DNA from: Sulfurovum sp. TSL1
Lineage (GTDB): Bacteria; Campylobacterota; Campylobacteria; Campylobacterales; Sulfurovaceae
DNA length: 64,000 bases
Direction: 5' to 3'
NCBI RefSeq assembly: GCF_019972135.1
Contig: NZ_BPFI01000001.1
Location: 1,347,106-1,411,105, forward strand
Shown: piece after piece, positions 42,534 through 53,263 of the stretch
Layout: each line of letters begins with the position of its first letter
Numbering within the stretch: position 1 is the first letter of the stretch
Notes under the pieces: model-generated
Databases searched by the model: none
The model's input: only the letters and a program-made list of their open reading frames with translations
What the model was told of the DNA's origin: nothing
Translations under genes and position numbers: made by a program

Positions 42534-43073
42534 CTAACCTAAAAATTGAAAAATATCTGAATTTTCTCGAAAAAAATTACCTTCAAGTTCTAAATCCCTG
42601 CCAATCCCCTCATAATCTATATGATGAACAACCAAAGGATGATAACCGTTCAAGTCTGTATATTCAAGAATATACTGTTCAGCGATATCTGCCATCGTGC
42701 TATTTTCATAGACGATAACATCATCGACTTTATCAATCGCATCTTCAATAGTATCGGCTAAACCGTTATCTAACAGGACTTTGACTATCCTGTGCTGCCA
42801 CGGTTCGATACGCTCTTCAATGAGCTTGATATTTTCGTTAAGAGTATCAATGTTTTCATACTCATCTATCGAGAAGATAGATACGTCTTCCCATTCGTAA
42901 TCGGTGATAAACCACTCTTCGTGGATACTATCACCGCATAACTCTTCGCCTTTTTCCAATATCACTTTAATATTGGCTTCAAGCTCTTCTGTTTCAAGTG
43001 GCAATGTCAGCCACTCACCTACTAAATATCCATTGTTATAAGCTGCTAAATCTGTAAGAAATACTTTAAGCAC
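42534..43073 (-). CDS. ardA: Antirestriction protein ArdA
   Basis: A 179-residue, strongly acidic protein with the ArdA pattern: YNNGYLVGEWLTLP near the start, HEEWFITDYEW (about 51-61), and YEGIGRDLELEGNFF near the end. ArdA mimics B-form DNA and blocks type I restriction enzymes (and some related ones), protecting incoming mobile DNA. It sits between the integrase and the unknown three-gene unit, as expected for an early-transferred region. On this island it coexists with a type III system, which ArdA is not expected to inhibit. Confidence 0.92.
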   Translation of the reverse strand: MLKVFLTDLAAYNNGYLVGEWLTLPLETEELEANIKVILEKGEELCGDSIHEEWFITDYEWEDVSIFSIDEYENIDTLNENIKLIEERIEPWQHRIVKVLLDNGLADTIEDAIDKVDDVIVYENSTMADIAEQYILEYTDLNGYHPLVVHHIDYEGIGRDLELEGNFFRENSDIFQFLG

Positions 43074-43127
43074 TCTAACTCCTTTTTTAAATGAGATAGA
43101 GTGTTATAGGAGTAGTTTAAGAAAAAA

Positions 43128-44960
43128 TTAAGTTTTAAAGATTTTTTTTGCAGTATTTATAATTTTTGAGAAATCAATGCTGCCAAATTCCATTTTTTCA
43201 ATGACCTTTTGTAAATCTTTGACATCATAGTTTTCACCGTGCCTACTATTTCCGTATCGTCCAAAAGTTAGATTTCCTTTTAAACTATGTGCCGATAGAT
43301 ATTTTATCTTAGTCTCACCGATACCCTCATAACTTCTTAGCTTGCTTGAAAGTAAATGTTTAAATGAATGAAAATCTATCTGAAACTTATCATTTTCAAG
43401 ATAGTTCTTATCCACGAACTGCGGTTTGAGCTTTTCATTGAAATCATCCCCGAAATCTTTCCAATAACCACTATCGGGGTAGTAGTTTAGATTACTGAAT
43501 ATCTGTTTTTCACCTTTTTTCTTTTGGGCTTCAACCAATCCCAAAAAACCGCATTCAATAATTTTTGAATGAATAGGAATAAGCCTTTTGGAATTCTCGG
43601 TTTTTACCCTTTTATCTTCTGATGACGGATAGATACTATAACAGTAGATACCGTCCTTTTCAATAATGCTATCCGTTGAGAGTTGAGCTATCTCGTTTCC
43701 TCTAAATCCCTGAAACATTGCAATGAGGGGAATAAATACTCTTTCAGGTCTATGTTTAAAATTATCTTCAAGTTCTTCATTGAACCAAGTCGTTTTAGCA
43801 ATCATATCACTAAGTTCTTTTTGTTCAAATCTCACTCTCTCAGATTTCTGTTTAATTTTTTTGAGTTTTTCGCTGTTAAGCCTATTAGTATCAAGATGAC
43901 CTTTCTCAATCATATGCTCTAAAAATGCCGATACTGTTGTCATTCTATCGCTTATTGATTTATCTGAAAGCATATCAAGTTTAGAAACAGTAGATAGCCC
44001 GTCATCAAAAATTTTCATTATTCGTTCAGTGAGTTCATCAACACCCATATCGGCAATCTCTTCTCTACTAAACTCTTCATATATCTTTCTATGGCTTCTT
44101 TCTGATATTAAATTTTTAAGCACCCCCGCATATGCTTCGTATGTCTCTTTCTCAATATCATATAGATACTCTTGATTACAAAAATATACAAAAAAATCTA
44201 TCTCTTTTTGTAATGAACTTTTAAAACTTTTTTCAGATGCAAAGTCTTTTCTCTTGCTGTTTAGATATTCCTCTTTAAGTTCATAAGCCGTCTTTTCATA
44301 ATATCTTACTTCGTGTTTTTCTTTTTTCTGTTCCATCCGACTTTGAACAGGTATCTCTTGTTGCGGTTGTGTCTGAGCTGATGTATCTTCAACTTCGTCT
44401 GCTAAGAAATAAGGCTTTACTTTTCTATTTTCACTTCTTTGGGCATCGCAAGACACAAGTTCATATTCTGCTTTCAATAGCTCTGTTCTAAATATATGTT
44501 GGTCTAAATGCTTAATCTCTTCAAAATTAATATTTGACCTTTGTAATATCGAATTTGCCAACTCTTTGGCATTATCACTATCAACATCGTATATTTCGGC
44601 ATCAATCCTTTTTAATGCCTTTTCGGCTGCCTTTTTATGTGCTCCATCCCTTTTTTTACCCTTTTTGGTTATGTAAGCAAAGGCTTCCCGCCTTAATCTT
44701 CCAAGCCCATTATAATCGGTCCAAGCTTCTCTGACATAGTTTTTTATAACTTGTGTAATAAAATCCAATTGTTCAGCTTCATTCATATCCTCTCCCTTAC
44801 AAAATTCAAAAAGTATATTTATTTTGGGCATTATTGTAGCTAAAATAAATTGTGCCGTTTCTAAATTACCGGTCCTTAAAGATGTAGAGAAGTTCCGTTT
44901 TGTAAGAGGGATTTTCCGTTTAAAGAAGTATGTTCCGTGTTCTAAATAGAGATATTTCAT
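43128..44960 (-). CDS. Large tyrosine recombinase (island integrase)
   Basis: A 610-residue site-specific recombinase. The N terminus (LYLEHGTYFFKRKIPLTKRN) is of the DUF6538 type; a Glu/Lys-rich middle and a SAM-like core-binding domain follow; the catalytic domain has Arg in GFRGNEIAQL (about residue 417), HSFKHLLSSKL (His about 533) and the Tyr in FGRYGN (about 568). In the H-x-x-R box the Arg is Lys (HSFK). The gene lies 121 bp from the tRNA 3' end and is oriented away from it, the usual place for an integrase acting on that tRNA. It is probably responsible for the inner 15.8-kb element ending at 29.3 kb. Confidence 0.9.
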   Translation of the reverse strand: MKYLYLEHGTYFFKRKIPLTKRNFSTSLRTGNLETAQFILATIMPKINILFEFCKGEDMNEAEQLDFITQVIKNYVREAWTDYNGLGRLRREAFAYITKKGKKRDGAHKKAAEKALKRIDAEIYDVDSDNAKELANSILQRSNINFEEIKHLDQHIFRTELLKAEYELVSCDAQRSENRKVKPYFLADEVEDTSAQTQPQQEIPVQSRMEQKKEKHEVRYYEKTAYELKEEYLNSKRKDFASEKSFKSSLQKEIDFFVYFCNQEYLYDIEKETYEAYAGVLKNLISERSHRKIYEEFSREEIADMGVDELTERIMKIFDDGLSTVSKLDMLSDKSISDRMTTVSAFLEHMIEKGHLDTNRLNSEKLKKIKQKSERVRFEQKELSDMIAKTTWFNEELEDNFKHRPERVFIPLIAMFQGFRGNEIAQLSTDSIIEKDGIYCYSIYPSSEDKRVKTENSKRLIPIHSKIIECGFLGLVEAQKKKGEKQIFSNLNYYPDSGYWKDFGDDFNEKLKPQFVDKNYLENDKFQIDFHSFKHLLSSKLRSYEGIGETKIKYLSAHSLKGNLTFGRYGNSRHGENYDVKDLQKVIEKMEFGSIDFSKIINTAKKIFKT

Positions 44961-45081
44961 TTTCTGCCCTTAGTGTCAAGAAAGTTCAGAAAAAAGTTCA
45001 GAAAATCAAAATGACCTATTCGCTTTAAATGCTTATAAGATACGGTTTTATGGGGTTTTTATAAAAAATGAAGTGTTATCC

Positions 45082-45158
45082 TGGTGTCAAGAGAGGGACT
45101 TGAACCCTCGACCTCCGGCTTATGAGACCAGCGCTCTAACCAGCTGAGCTACCTTGAC
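45082..45158 (-). tRNA. tRNA with CAU anticodon (tRNA-Met, or Ile2)
   Basis: A complete 77-nt cloverleaf: acceptor GTCAAGG/TCTTGAC, D-arm with AGCTCAGCTGGTTAGAGC, anticodon loop CTCATAA (CAU, complement of 45122-45124), T-arm GAGGGTTCAAGTCCCTC, discriminator A and encoded CCA (45084-45082). A CAU anticodon means elongator Met, or Ile2 if the C is lysidylated; I cannot decide between them. It is the attachment gene of the island and is intact. Confidence 0.95.
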
Positions 45159-45307
45159 ATCGTAGTGAAGAGACGGAATTTTATCTAAAGATACCTTTAT
45201 TGTCAACACATTTTACAAAAAAGAGGTAAAAAGGCCTTAATATTTTATAGACAACACATTGTTTAGTCTATGTCACTCATATTGTTTAAATAATTTAAAG
45301 AAACTTA

Positions 45308-45336
45308 TTGACATTTTTGGAAAAAATCACTACAAT
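45308..45336 (+). promoter_or_regulatory. Sigma70-type promoter of groESL
   Basis: TTGACA (45308-45313) and TACAAT (45331-45336) with a 17-bp spacer, 38 bp before the groES ATG. No CIRCE inverted repeat was recognised around it. Confidence 0.75.
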
Positions 45337-45374
45337 GCACCTATAAAAATTTACTCACATATAAAGGAGTCACT

Positions 45375-45641
45375 ATGGCATTTGAACCATTAAAAGACAG
45401 ACTGCTTGTTCTTCGTGAAGAGCAGTCAAATCAAACCGCTTCTGGGCTATATATTCCAGATACAGCCAAAGAAAAGCCACTGGAAGGAAAAGTCGTTGCA
45501 GTTGGTCCTGATGCAAAAGAAGATGGTATTAATGTAGATGATACTGTAGTCTTTGCAAACTTCAGTGGAATGGAGATCATGATCGAGGGTACAGAGTACC
45601 TCATATTAACAAGCAAAGAAGTGCTTGGTTTAATCAAATAA
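45375..45641 (+). CDS. groES: Co-chaperonin GroES
   Basis: An 88-residue GroES: mobile loop (EEQSNQTASGLYIPDTAKEK) and the roof motif are standard. It caps the GroEL chamber. RBS AAAGGAG at 6 bp. First gene of the groESL operon, reading away from the island. Confidence 0.97.
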   Translation: MAFEPLKDRLLVLREEQSNQTASGLYIPDTAKEKPLEGKVVAVGPDAKEDGINVDDTVVFANFSGMEIMIEGTEYLILTSKEVLGLIK

Positions 45642-45655
45642 TTTTAAGGAGATAG

Positions 45656-47287
<1,632 letters not shown>

Positions 47288-47691
47288 GTTCATTCCTGAC
47301 TGACATTCAGAATATAAAAAGAACCTGCTGAACATCCTGTTTGGTAGGTCTTTCTTCATACTCACTACTCTCTTACTTTTTACAATTTTGTACAACTGAA
47401 TGCATAACCTTTTATAACTGTATAATATTAATAAAAATAATAATATTGATAATTTAAGGAAATCATAGTAAATTGAATGAGATTTGTACAATTCTTTACG
47501 AAGGCTTAACACTTCTTTGCTATACTTCCTGCCTCAAAATAGCCTGAAGTATAGAAACATACCTGTCTAGTGCCCCTTCTAATAAGACAATAAGTGTTTC
47601 TCTTCTTTGTAGCTTTTTCCTTCACGTTTTAAAGACGAAACGGTATAGGGAATATGTTGGCTATTTTACAATTAAAGAAGAAAGGACGAGA
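47288..47691. other. Gap after groEL
   Basis: About 400 bp, AT-rich, with no gene seen apart from the small frame that follows. A -10-like TATAAT occurs near 47421. No convincing groEL terminator was recognised. Confidence 0.4.
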
Positions 47692-47781
47692 ATGGAGTTA
47701 CAATATATCTTTTTTGGTATAGTGACGGCACTAGTAGTTACTACAGGTGCTATTGTGGCAATGAATAAAGCTAAAAACTAG
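47692..47781 (+). CDS. 29-residue single-helix membrane peptide
   Basis: ATG 47692 has AAAGGA 6 bp upstream and encodes MELQYIFFGIVTALVVTTGA followed by IVAMNKAKN and a stop. The product is one hydrophobic helix with a charged C-terminal end, typical of small bioenergetic or regulatory membrane peptides. It stands alone between groEL and the GGDEF/EAL gene. No family can be assigned at this length. Confidence 0.45.
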   Translation: MELQYIFFGIVTALVVTTGAIVAMNKAKN

Positions 47782-47940
47782 ACAAGAGAAAAGGACAAGA
47801 CATTCCGACTACGTCCAAATCGAAAAAAGTCATACATTCAATCATAAAGAGTAAAATAGAGAATAATGAATGAAGGGGAAAGCTGTCAAATAGCGTGTTC
47901 AGTAGCTTCTCTATGAGCTCTGGTGATTGTCAAATACCTA

Positions 47941-49758
47941 TTACCTGATCAGTTTTTGGAATTCAAAGACCGGTAAGGGTTTTGAAAAATGGTATCCTTG
48001 CAGATAATCACATCCATATGAAGTGATCATATCAACCATTTGCTGGTTTTCAATACCTTCCACCACTATTTTCATACCTAAAGTATGTGCCAACTCTATA
48101 ATCGCTTTTACAATTCTTTGATCTTCTTCGTTCGTTAAAATATAATCAACCAGACTTTTGTCAATCTTTACAATATCTGCGGGGAATTTTTTCAAGTACC
48201 CAAAAGAGGTATACCCCGTACCGAAATCATCCAATGAGATACCTACGCCCAGTTTTTTCAATGCAAGAAAGTATTTTACAGTCTGCGCTTCATTGAGCAT
48301 GGCGATGCCCTCTGTAATTTCAAACTTGATACATTCCGGATCAAGCTGATGCTCAGCCAGTTTTCTCTCTACATGTTGAACGAATTCACCCGTATTGATC
48401 TCAATCATGGACACATTGATCGAAACCTCAATACGCTTGAAATTGAACATCTCCCAGCGTTTTTGCTGTTTCAGCACTTCATCCAGTATAAATTGGCCCA
48501 ATTTCACGATAAAACCTGTTTTCTCCATTAAAGAGATAAAGACATCCGGCGGGATCATACCATATTGCGGATGTTTCCATCGGATCAGTGCTTCGGCCGC
48601 TACAACTTCCTCATCTTTGACCCGTACAATAGGTTGATAATAGACTTCAAATTCGCCTCTGTTTAATGCACCCGGCATATCACTATGGAGTCTCAGTTCG
48701 TCATAAGCGGCTGTAAATTTTTCAGGTAGGAATATGGTGATGTTATTGTCGCCTTCTTTTTCTGCTTCTGCCAATGCCTTATAGGCATGATCCAAAAGTA
48801 GACGAATATGCCCGCTGTCGGGATAGATGGCGATACCTGCTGAAACGGTAAGATGTAAATGTACACCATCCATTTTATAGAATGTGGCCAATTTTTTCTG
48901 AATATCTTCTACAAACACTTTTGCCTCATCTATGGAGTGCAAATTCGTTACAGTCAGCATGAAATGGTTATCAAAAGTATGGTACACCGATACATTTGTA
49001 TTCTTGGTCAAAGTCTTCAGGTATGCAGCAAATTTCTTGAGTACTTTATTGGTCTGTTCATCCCCGATAATGGACCGCAACCTTGAGAGATTGTCCAGAC
49101 TCATCAGCATTAAAGCCAGTTTATTTTTTTCTAAATGGGCTTTCGAAAAAAAGGCCGGTAGGTCATTGTAGACCTGCAGTTGATTGGGCAAGTGTGTCAG
49201 TGGATGCTTAAAATCCGCAGCAGAGCGTTCCTTGGCTTTGCTTAGATCTTGTATCAATAGCACATCACACAAAACCTCCTTTGGCATTTCCATCACGATA
49301 GTATCTACATAGACATTTACAGGTATCTCATCCTCGGCTGAGATCTTTAATGTCGCATGAGAATACGTATGTACTTTATCCTTGGGTGATCCAGGCTGCG
49401 CATGAATAAATTGCTCTAACCCTAACCATTCCTTTTTGACTTTTATTTGAACCGTGTTTTTAAATGTTTTTAATAAAAAATCACCTTTTAGCTCTAAAAT
49501 TCGTACCATGGCGTTACTGGCATACATCACTTTATTTTTATCGGAGAGTATCAACACCGCATCATCAGAGATATCAAAGGCTTTTTGAAAAACCTTCAGG
49601 TTATTGTCAAGGGTTGCTTTTAATTTCTTTTTTTGTCTTGAAAATAAATAGGTAGAGAGGACACAGAAAATGAGTAAAAGCACTATTGCCACTATTCCAT
49701 ACTCTTCCTGTGTCATTTGCGCTAAAATGTCTTGAAATTTTTCCAATCTGATCTCCAT
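47941..49758 (-). CDS. Membrane PAS-GGDEF-EAL protein, probable c-di-GMP phosphodiesterase
   Basis: A 605-residue protein: one N-terminal transmembrane helix (about 20-38), a PAS-like domain (about 55-170), a GGDEF-type domain (about 185-350) and an EAL domain (about 360-605). The GGDEF signature is replaced by FDNHF, so this domain cannot synthesise c-di-GMP and may be regulatory. The EAL domain keeps the metal and catalytic motifs EALIRW, DDFGTGYTS, KIDKS, EGIE and LQGY, so hydrolysis of c-di-GMP to pGpG is likely. Probable control of motility or biofilm. Confidence 0.92.
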   Translation of the reverse strand: MEIRLEKFQDILAQMTQEEYGIVAIVLLLIFCVLSTYLFSRQKKKLKATLDNNLKVFQKAFDISDDAVLILSDKNKVMYASNAMVRILELKGDFLLKTFKNTVQIKVKKEWLGLEQFIHAQPGSPKDKVHTYSHATLKISAEDEIPVNVYVDTIVMEMPKEVLCDVLLIQDLSKAKERSAADFKHPLTHLPNQLQVYNDLPAFFSKAHLEKNKLALMLMSLDNLSRLRSIIGDEQTNKVLKKFAAYLKTLTKNTNVSVYHTFDNHFMLTVTNLHSIDEAKVFVEDIQKKLATFYKMDGVHLHLTVSAGIAIYPDSGHIRLLLDHAYKALAEAEKEGDNNITIFLPEKFTAAYDELRLHSDMPGALNRGEFEVYYQPIVRVKDEEVVAAEALIRWKHPQYGMIPPDVFISLMEKTGFIVKLGQFILDEVLKQQKRWEMFNFKRIEVSINVSMIEINTGEFVQHVERKLAEHQLDPECIKFEITEGIAMLNEAQTVKYFLALKKLGVGISLDDFGTGYTSFGYLKKFPADIVKIDKSLVDYILTNEEDQRIVKAIIELAHTLGMKIVVEGIENQQMVDMITSYGCDYLQGYHFSKPLPVFEFQKLIR

Positions 49759-49807
49759 CCCTTAACCCTGTAGGTATTAAACTAACTTATATTATAAATA
49801 TTAAAAC

Positions 49808-51058
49808 TCAAGTTTTACTTAAACATAAAGCTTCTATTCGTGTTTCCGCATCTTGAACCGTAAATGTTTGATTGAGTTCAATGGCACTCAGTTCAATGGT
49901 CTTACCCTCTGCAGATATTTGTGCCCATCCTTTACGACACTGCAGTTTGGGATCATTCATCCTCAATTTTTTATCCATATACTCTAAATACTGACTTTTT
50001 TGCTCAAGGATGAACCCCATATTCTGTCTATATTTTTTGTGCATTTCAGGTAACGAAGAAGAAAAACGCTCCAACTTATATGTCATAACTCTTTTAAATT
50101 CATCTTCTAAATGTATGAATTTTGTCCGGGTCTCTTTGAGTTGTCTGCTGGGTGAGCTTCGTAACAATATCTCTTCTGTATGCTTCAATTCACGTACAAG
50201 ATGGTGCAGCTTTTGATGCATCGCATAGGTAAACCGTTCACCCTGCTCATTTAAGGTATAGAGTATCTCTCTCATATCAGGAAGTATCATCTCCATCGCA
50301 GCACTCGGAGTCGGTGCACGCAGATCTGCAACAAAGTCGCTGATCATCACATCCACTTCATGTCCGACTGCACTCACTACGGGTGTTTGCATAGCAAAAA
50401 GAGCATCTGCTACCATCTCTTCGTTAAAGCTCCACAGGTCTTCTGCACTTCCCCCACCACGTCCTACGACCACGACATCAACCCCTAAACTGTCCGCATA
50501 GTGCAGGGCATGGGCTATCTGAACCGCTGCTTCATCTCCCTGTACCAAGGTATCGACGATCACGACTTCCAGTAACGGCCAGCGCTGCTCAATGATCTTC
50601 AGCATATCATAGAGTGCAGCACTCTCTTTGGCTGTGACCAATGCTATTTTTCTGATATGTTTAGGTATGGGTTTTTTTCTTTGTGCATCAAAGTATCCCT
50701 TTTCCTTTAATCGTTCTTTGAGCTGTTCATAGGCCAATGCCAAAGCACCCTTGCCGTAAGGTTCAACATGTACCGCATAGAATTGGTATTCACCTCTGGG
50801 CGTGTAGACGCCTACTGACCCTTCTATGACGATATGCATCCCTTTTTCTATGCGAAATTTTAATTTCGCAACCGAAGAGCGCCACATGACACATTTGATA
50901 CTGCTCTGCTGATCTTTAATGGAAAAATAGATATGTCCTGAAGTATGATAGGTGACCGATGCCACCTCACCTTCGACAAGGATATGCATAAAGGTGGCTT
51001 CAAGCAGTGATTTGATTTTTGTGTTGAGTGAGGAGACACTCATCATTGATTGACTCAT
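49808..51058 (-). CDS. xseA: Exodeoxyribonuclease VII large subunit
   Basis: A 416-residue XseA: N-terminal OB-fold (about 10-105), catalytic domain with VVGRGGGSAEDLWSFN, and a long C-terminal coiled coil (about 270-370). With XseB it degrades single-stranded DNA in repair. The short partner gene is not adjacent. It begins a minus-strand run of core genes (last in transcription). Confidence 0.95.
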   Translation of the reverse strand: MSQSMMSVSSLNTKIKSLLEATFMHILVEGEVASVTYHTSGHIYFSIKDQQSSIKCVMWRSSVAKLKFRIEKGMHIVIEGSVGVYTPRGEYQFYAVHVEPYGKGALALAYEQLKERLKEKGYFDAQRKKPIPKHIRKIALVTAKESAALYDMLKIIEQRWPLLEVVIVDTLVQGDEAAVQIAHALHYADSLGVDVVVVGRGGGSAEDLWSFNEEMVADALFAMQTPVVSAVGHEVDVMISDFVADLRAPTPSAAMEMILPDMREILYTLNEQGERFTYAMHQKLHHLVRELKHTEEILLRSSPSRQLKETRTKFIHLEDEFKRVMTYKLERFSSSLPEMHKKYRQNMGFILEQKSQYLEYMDKKLRMNDPKLQCRKGWAQISAEGKTIELSAIELNQTFTVQDAETRIEALCLSKT

Positions 51059-51081
51059 GGTACTCCTTTTTTATCTATGCG

Positions 51082-51819
51082 TTATATTTTTTGTGCAACA
51101 AGAAGGGTCGATATACCCATAGAGAAAGATTTGATATATTTCATCTCAAATCCGGCTTCTTCCAACTCTTTGGCCAACATTTCTGTGGTCAAGAACTCTT
51201 CTATCGAGTCCGGCAAATATTTATAGGCTTCATAATTCTTGGAGATGAGCCCGCCTACACGCGGAAGCACTTTCTTCATGCCAAAATCCACGATCTTGTC
51301 TACCACGCCGCTTCTGTCTTGTTTGGTAAATTCCAAGATCATGACAATACCGTTTGGCTTGAGTGCCCGGTTGAACTCTTGCAATGCCTCTGCCCTGTCA
51401 ACCACGTTACGGATGCCGTAAGAGATGGAGATCACATCCGTACTCTCATCCGCTATTGGCAGTTTCTGAGCTTTTCCCTCAATGAACTCTGCGAAATCCA
51501 CTTTTCCTCTTGCCACTTCCAGCATACCTACAGAAGGGTCTATCCCTACATATTTTTCTATATTTACGCCATTTTTTTTGGCCTGTTCTCTCCAGTAGAT
51601 CAACAGGTCGCCTGTACCCGTAGCGACATCTGTCACCTGTGTCAATTCTTTTTTATCCAGGATCTCAAATGCTTTGTCACACCCTTTTTTACGCCACTGG
51701 ATATCGATACCAAAACTCAAAACCCTGTTTGCCAGGTCATAGGTGCTTGCGATATCGTCAAACATTGTGACAATTTTTTCTTGTTTTTCTTCTTTATCTG
51801 CGAGTTTTTCAATGCCCAA
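51082..51819 (-). CDS. ubiE: Demethylmenaquinone/ubiquinone C-methyltransferase
   Basis: A 245-residue class I methyltransferase with the UbiE/MenG signatures: FDDIASTYDLANRVLSFG, AdoMet motif VATGTGDLL, and SISYGIRNVVDRAEAL. It completes (mena)quinone synthesis; menaquinone is the expected quinone in this phylum. It overlaps ribD by 11 bp. Confidence 0.95.
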   Translation of the reverse strand: MGIEKLADKEEKQEKIVTMFDDIASTYDLANRVLSFGIDIQWRKKGCDKAFEILDKKELTQVTDVATGTGDLLIYWREQAKKNGVNIEKYVGIDPSVGMLEVARGKVDFAEFIEGKAQKLPIADESTDVISISYGIRNVVDRAEALQEFNRALKPNGIVMILEFTKQDRSGVVDKIVDFGMKKVLPRVGGLISKNYEAYKYLPDSIEEFLTTEMLAKELEEAGFEMKYIKSFSMGISTLLVAQKI

Positions 51820-52801
51820 TGTTTTTGCTCCATATCATCAAATCTACATCTTTTTTGTCTTGATGTAAAAATTGTAAATTCATAGTTGTATTATAGGTTA
51901 AATTATTCGTAGAGAGCTTAGGTGTCTGGTAAATCAGCATCCAATCTATCTTCTCTTTGAGTGCATTTAGCATCCCTTCTCCGCCCTCTACCAAGACAAA
52001 AGAAGGTTGCTCTAAAAAATCCAATGTATGGATGATCTCTACCCTTCTCTTCTCAACAGTAAAAAGCGGGATATCTCTATCAAAATTATCTTCTTTGGTA
52101 TAGATCTTGACGTCAGGTGCCTGCGCTTGGATAAATCTGCAATCCAACGTAGGTCTGTCTTCTCTTACGGTATTGCCGCCTATGAGCAGTGTATCGCACA
52201 CTTCTCTTAGCTGATGCACATGGGTCAGGGAAGCTTGAGAACTCAAGTAACCCCCACCGATACGCCCGTTGGTTGTCTGTGCAAGTTTAAAAAGTACAAA
52301 GGCTCGCTTTTGCCATAAGAGAAAAGACTCTATCAACGCTTGACATGCCTCTTTGAGTACCCCCACACTCGCATTTCCCAACCGCTTCATACCGCCGCCA
52401 TGCCCTTCTATGGGATCCTCTGTGCCTATCACTACCCTGCGCAATGCAAGTGACTGTAATAAAGAGGCGCAAGAGGGTGTTTTCCCTTCATGCGAACAGG
52501 GCTCAAGTGTCACATAAATAGTGCATTGCGCAAAAAAATCTTTGGGAAGTGTTAAAAGAAATGCATGTGCTTTATGGGAATCACAGGGATCGAAATCTAC
52601 AGATCTGTTTGAGAGTGTTTCATAGGCTGAAAGCAGAGCCAAAACTTCAGCATGTGATGACCCTGCTTTCTGATGCGCCTCGATAGCTAAAATATTGCCC
52701 TCTAGCGTGACTACGGCACCAACCGCAGGATTGGGGTAGGTTAAGCCTTGGTATTCCCAGGCTTTATCCAGAGCAAGCTGCATATAAAATTCATCTCTCA
52801 C
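51809..52801 (-). CDS. ribD: Riboflavin biosynthesis deaminase/reductase RibD
   Basis: A 330-residue bifunctional enzyme. The N-terminal deaminase has the zinc ligands in HAEVLAL and PCSHEGKTPSC; the C-terminal reductase (about 170-330) includes GRIGGGYLS and TVREDRPTLDCR and is slightly shorter than in E. coli, with a weakly conserved end. It carries out two steps from the pyrimidine intermediate of riboflavin synthesis. Confidence 0.93.
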   Translation of the reverse strand: MRDEFYMQLALDKAWEYQGLTYPNPAVGAVVTLEGNILAIEAHQKAGSSHAEVLALLSAYETLSNRSVDFDPCDSHKAHAFLLTLPKDFFAQCTIYVTLEPCSHEGKTPSCASLLQSLALRRVVIGTEDPIEGHGGGMKRLGNASVGVLKEACQALIESFLLWQKRAFVLFKLAQTTNGRIGGGYLSSQASLTHVHQLREVCDTLLIGGNTVREDRPTLDCRFIQAQAPDVKIYTKEDNFDRDIPLFTVEKRRVEIIHTLDFLEQPSFVLVEGGEGMLNALKEKIDWMLIYQTPKLSTNNLTYNTTMNLQFLHQDKKDVDLMIWSKNIGH

Positions 52802-52831
52802 AGCAACTTCTCCTTTATGTAAAAGCTAAAT

Positions 52832-53263
52832 CTAGTTCCAGTCAAAATAGGTTTTTGCTGTACCCAATGCTCCATACTCAAAGCTTTCATCACCCTGCTT
52901 TGTTTCTACAACGATACCATCGTTATCAGCACTTTTGAGGATCCCTTTTACTTTCTCACCACCTGAGATCTTGAGCTTCACTTTTTCACCGATCGCATTT
53001 TGGAAGTGCACAGGTTTTGTGAGTTTTCTTTCTATCCCCGGAGAACTGACCTCCAAACGGTATTTCTGACTCATCGGAGGGTGGACATCTAGAAAAGGGG
53101 AGAGTTCGTGAGAAATATGCGCACACAGATCAAGATCCACACCGCCCGTTTTTGTTATCAAAACACGAAAGATCGTCTCTTCAAACTCTGTCACTACCTC
53201 TATATCATACAGAGAGGCACCATTGGCTTCTACAATTTTAGCGATTTGTATTTCAAGATTCAT
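52832..53263 (-). CDS. rimP: Ribosome maturation factor RimP
   Basis: A 143-residue RimP (30S maturation): LYDIEVV, LDLCAHISHELSPFLD and YRLEVSSPGIERKL are typical. I prefer ATG 53263 (MNLEIQIAK), with GGAGAG upstream, to the ATG at 53281; either way it overlaps rbfA. Part of the rbfA-infB translation cluster. Confidence 0.93.
   Translation of the reverse strand: MNLEIQIAKIVEANGASLYDIEVVTEFEETIFRVLITKTGGVDLDLCAHISHELSPFLDVHPPMSQKYRLEVSSPGIERKLTKPVHFQNAIGEKVKLKISGGEKVKGILKSADNDGIVVETKQGDESFEYGALGTAKTYFDWN

Noticed and set aside
22473-45081. Integrative conjugative element
   Set aside because: An integrase and ArdA are present, but no relaxase, coupling protein or type IV secretion gene is recognisable, so a genomic island is the safer term.
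45159-45374. CIRCE element before groES
   Set aside because: No TTAGCACTC-type inverted repeat; only a sigma70-like promoter was found.
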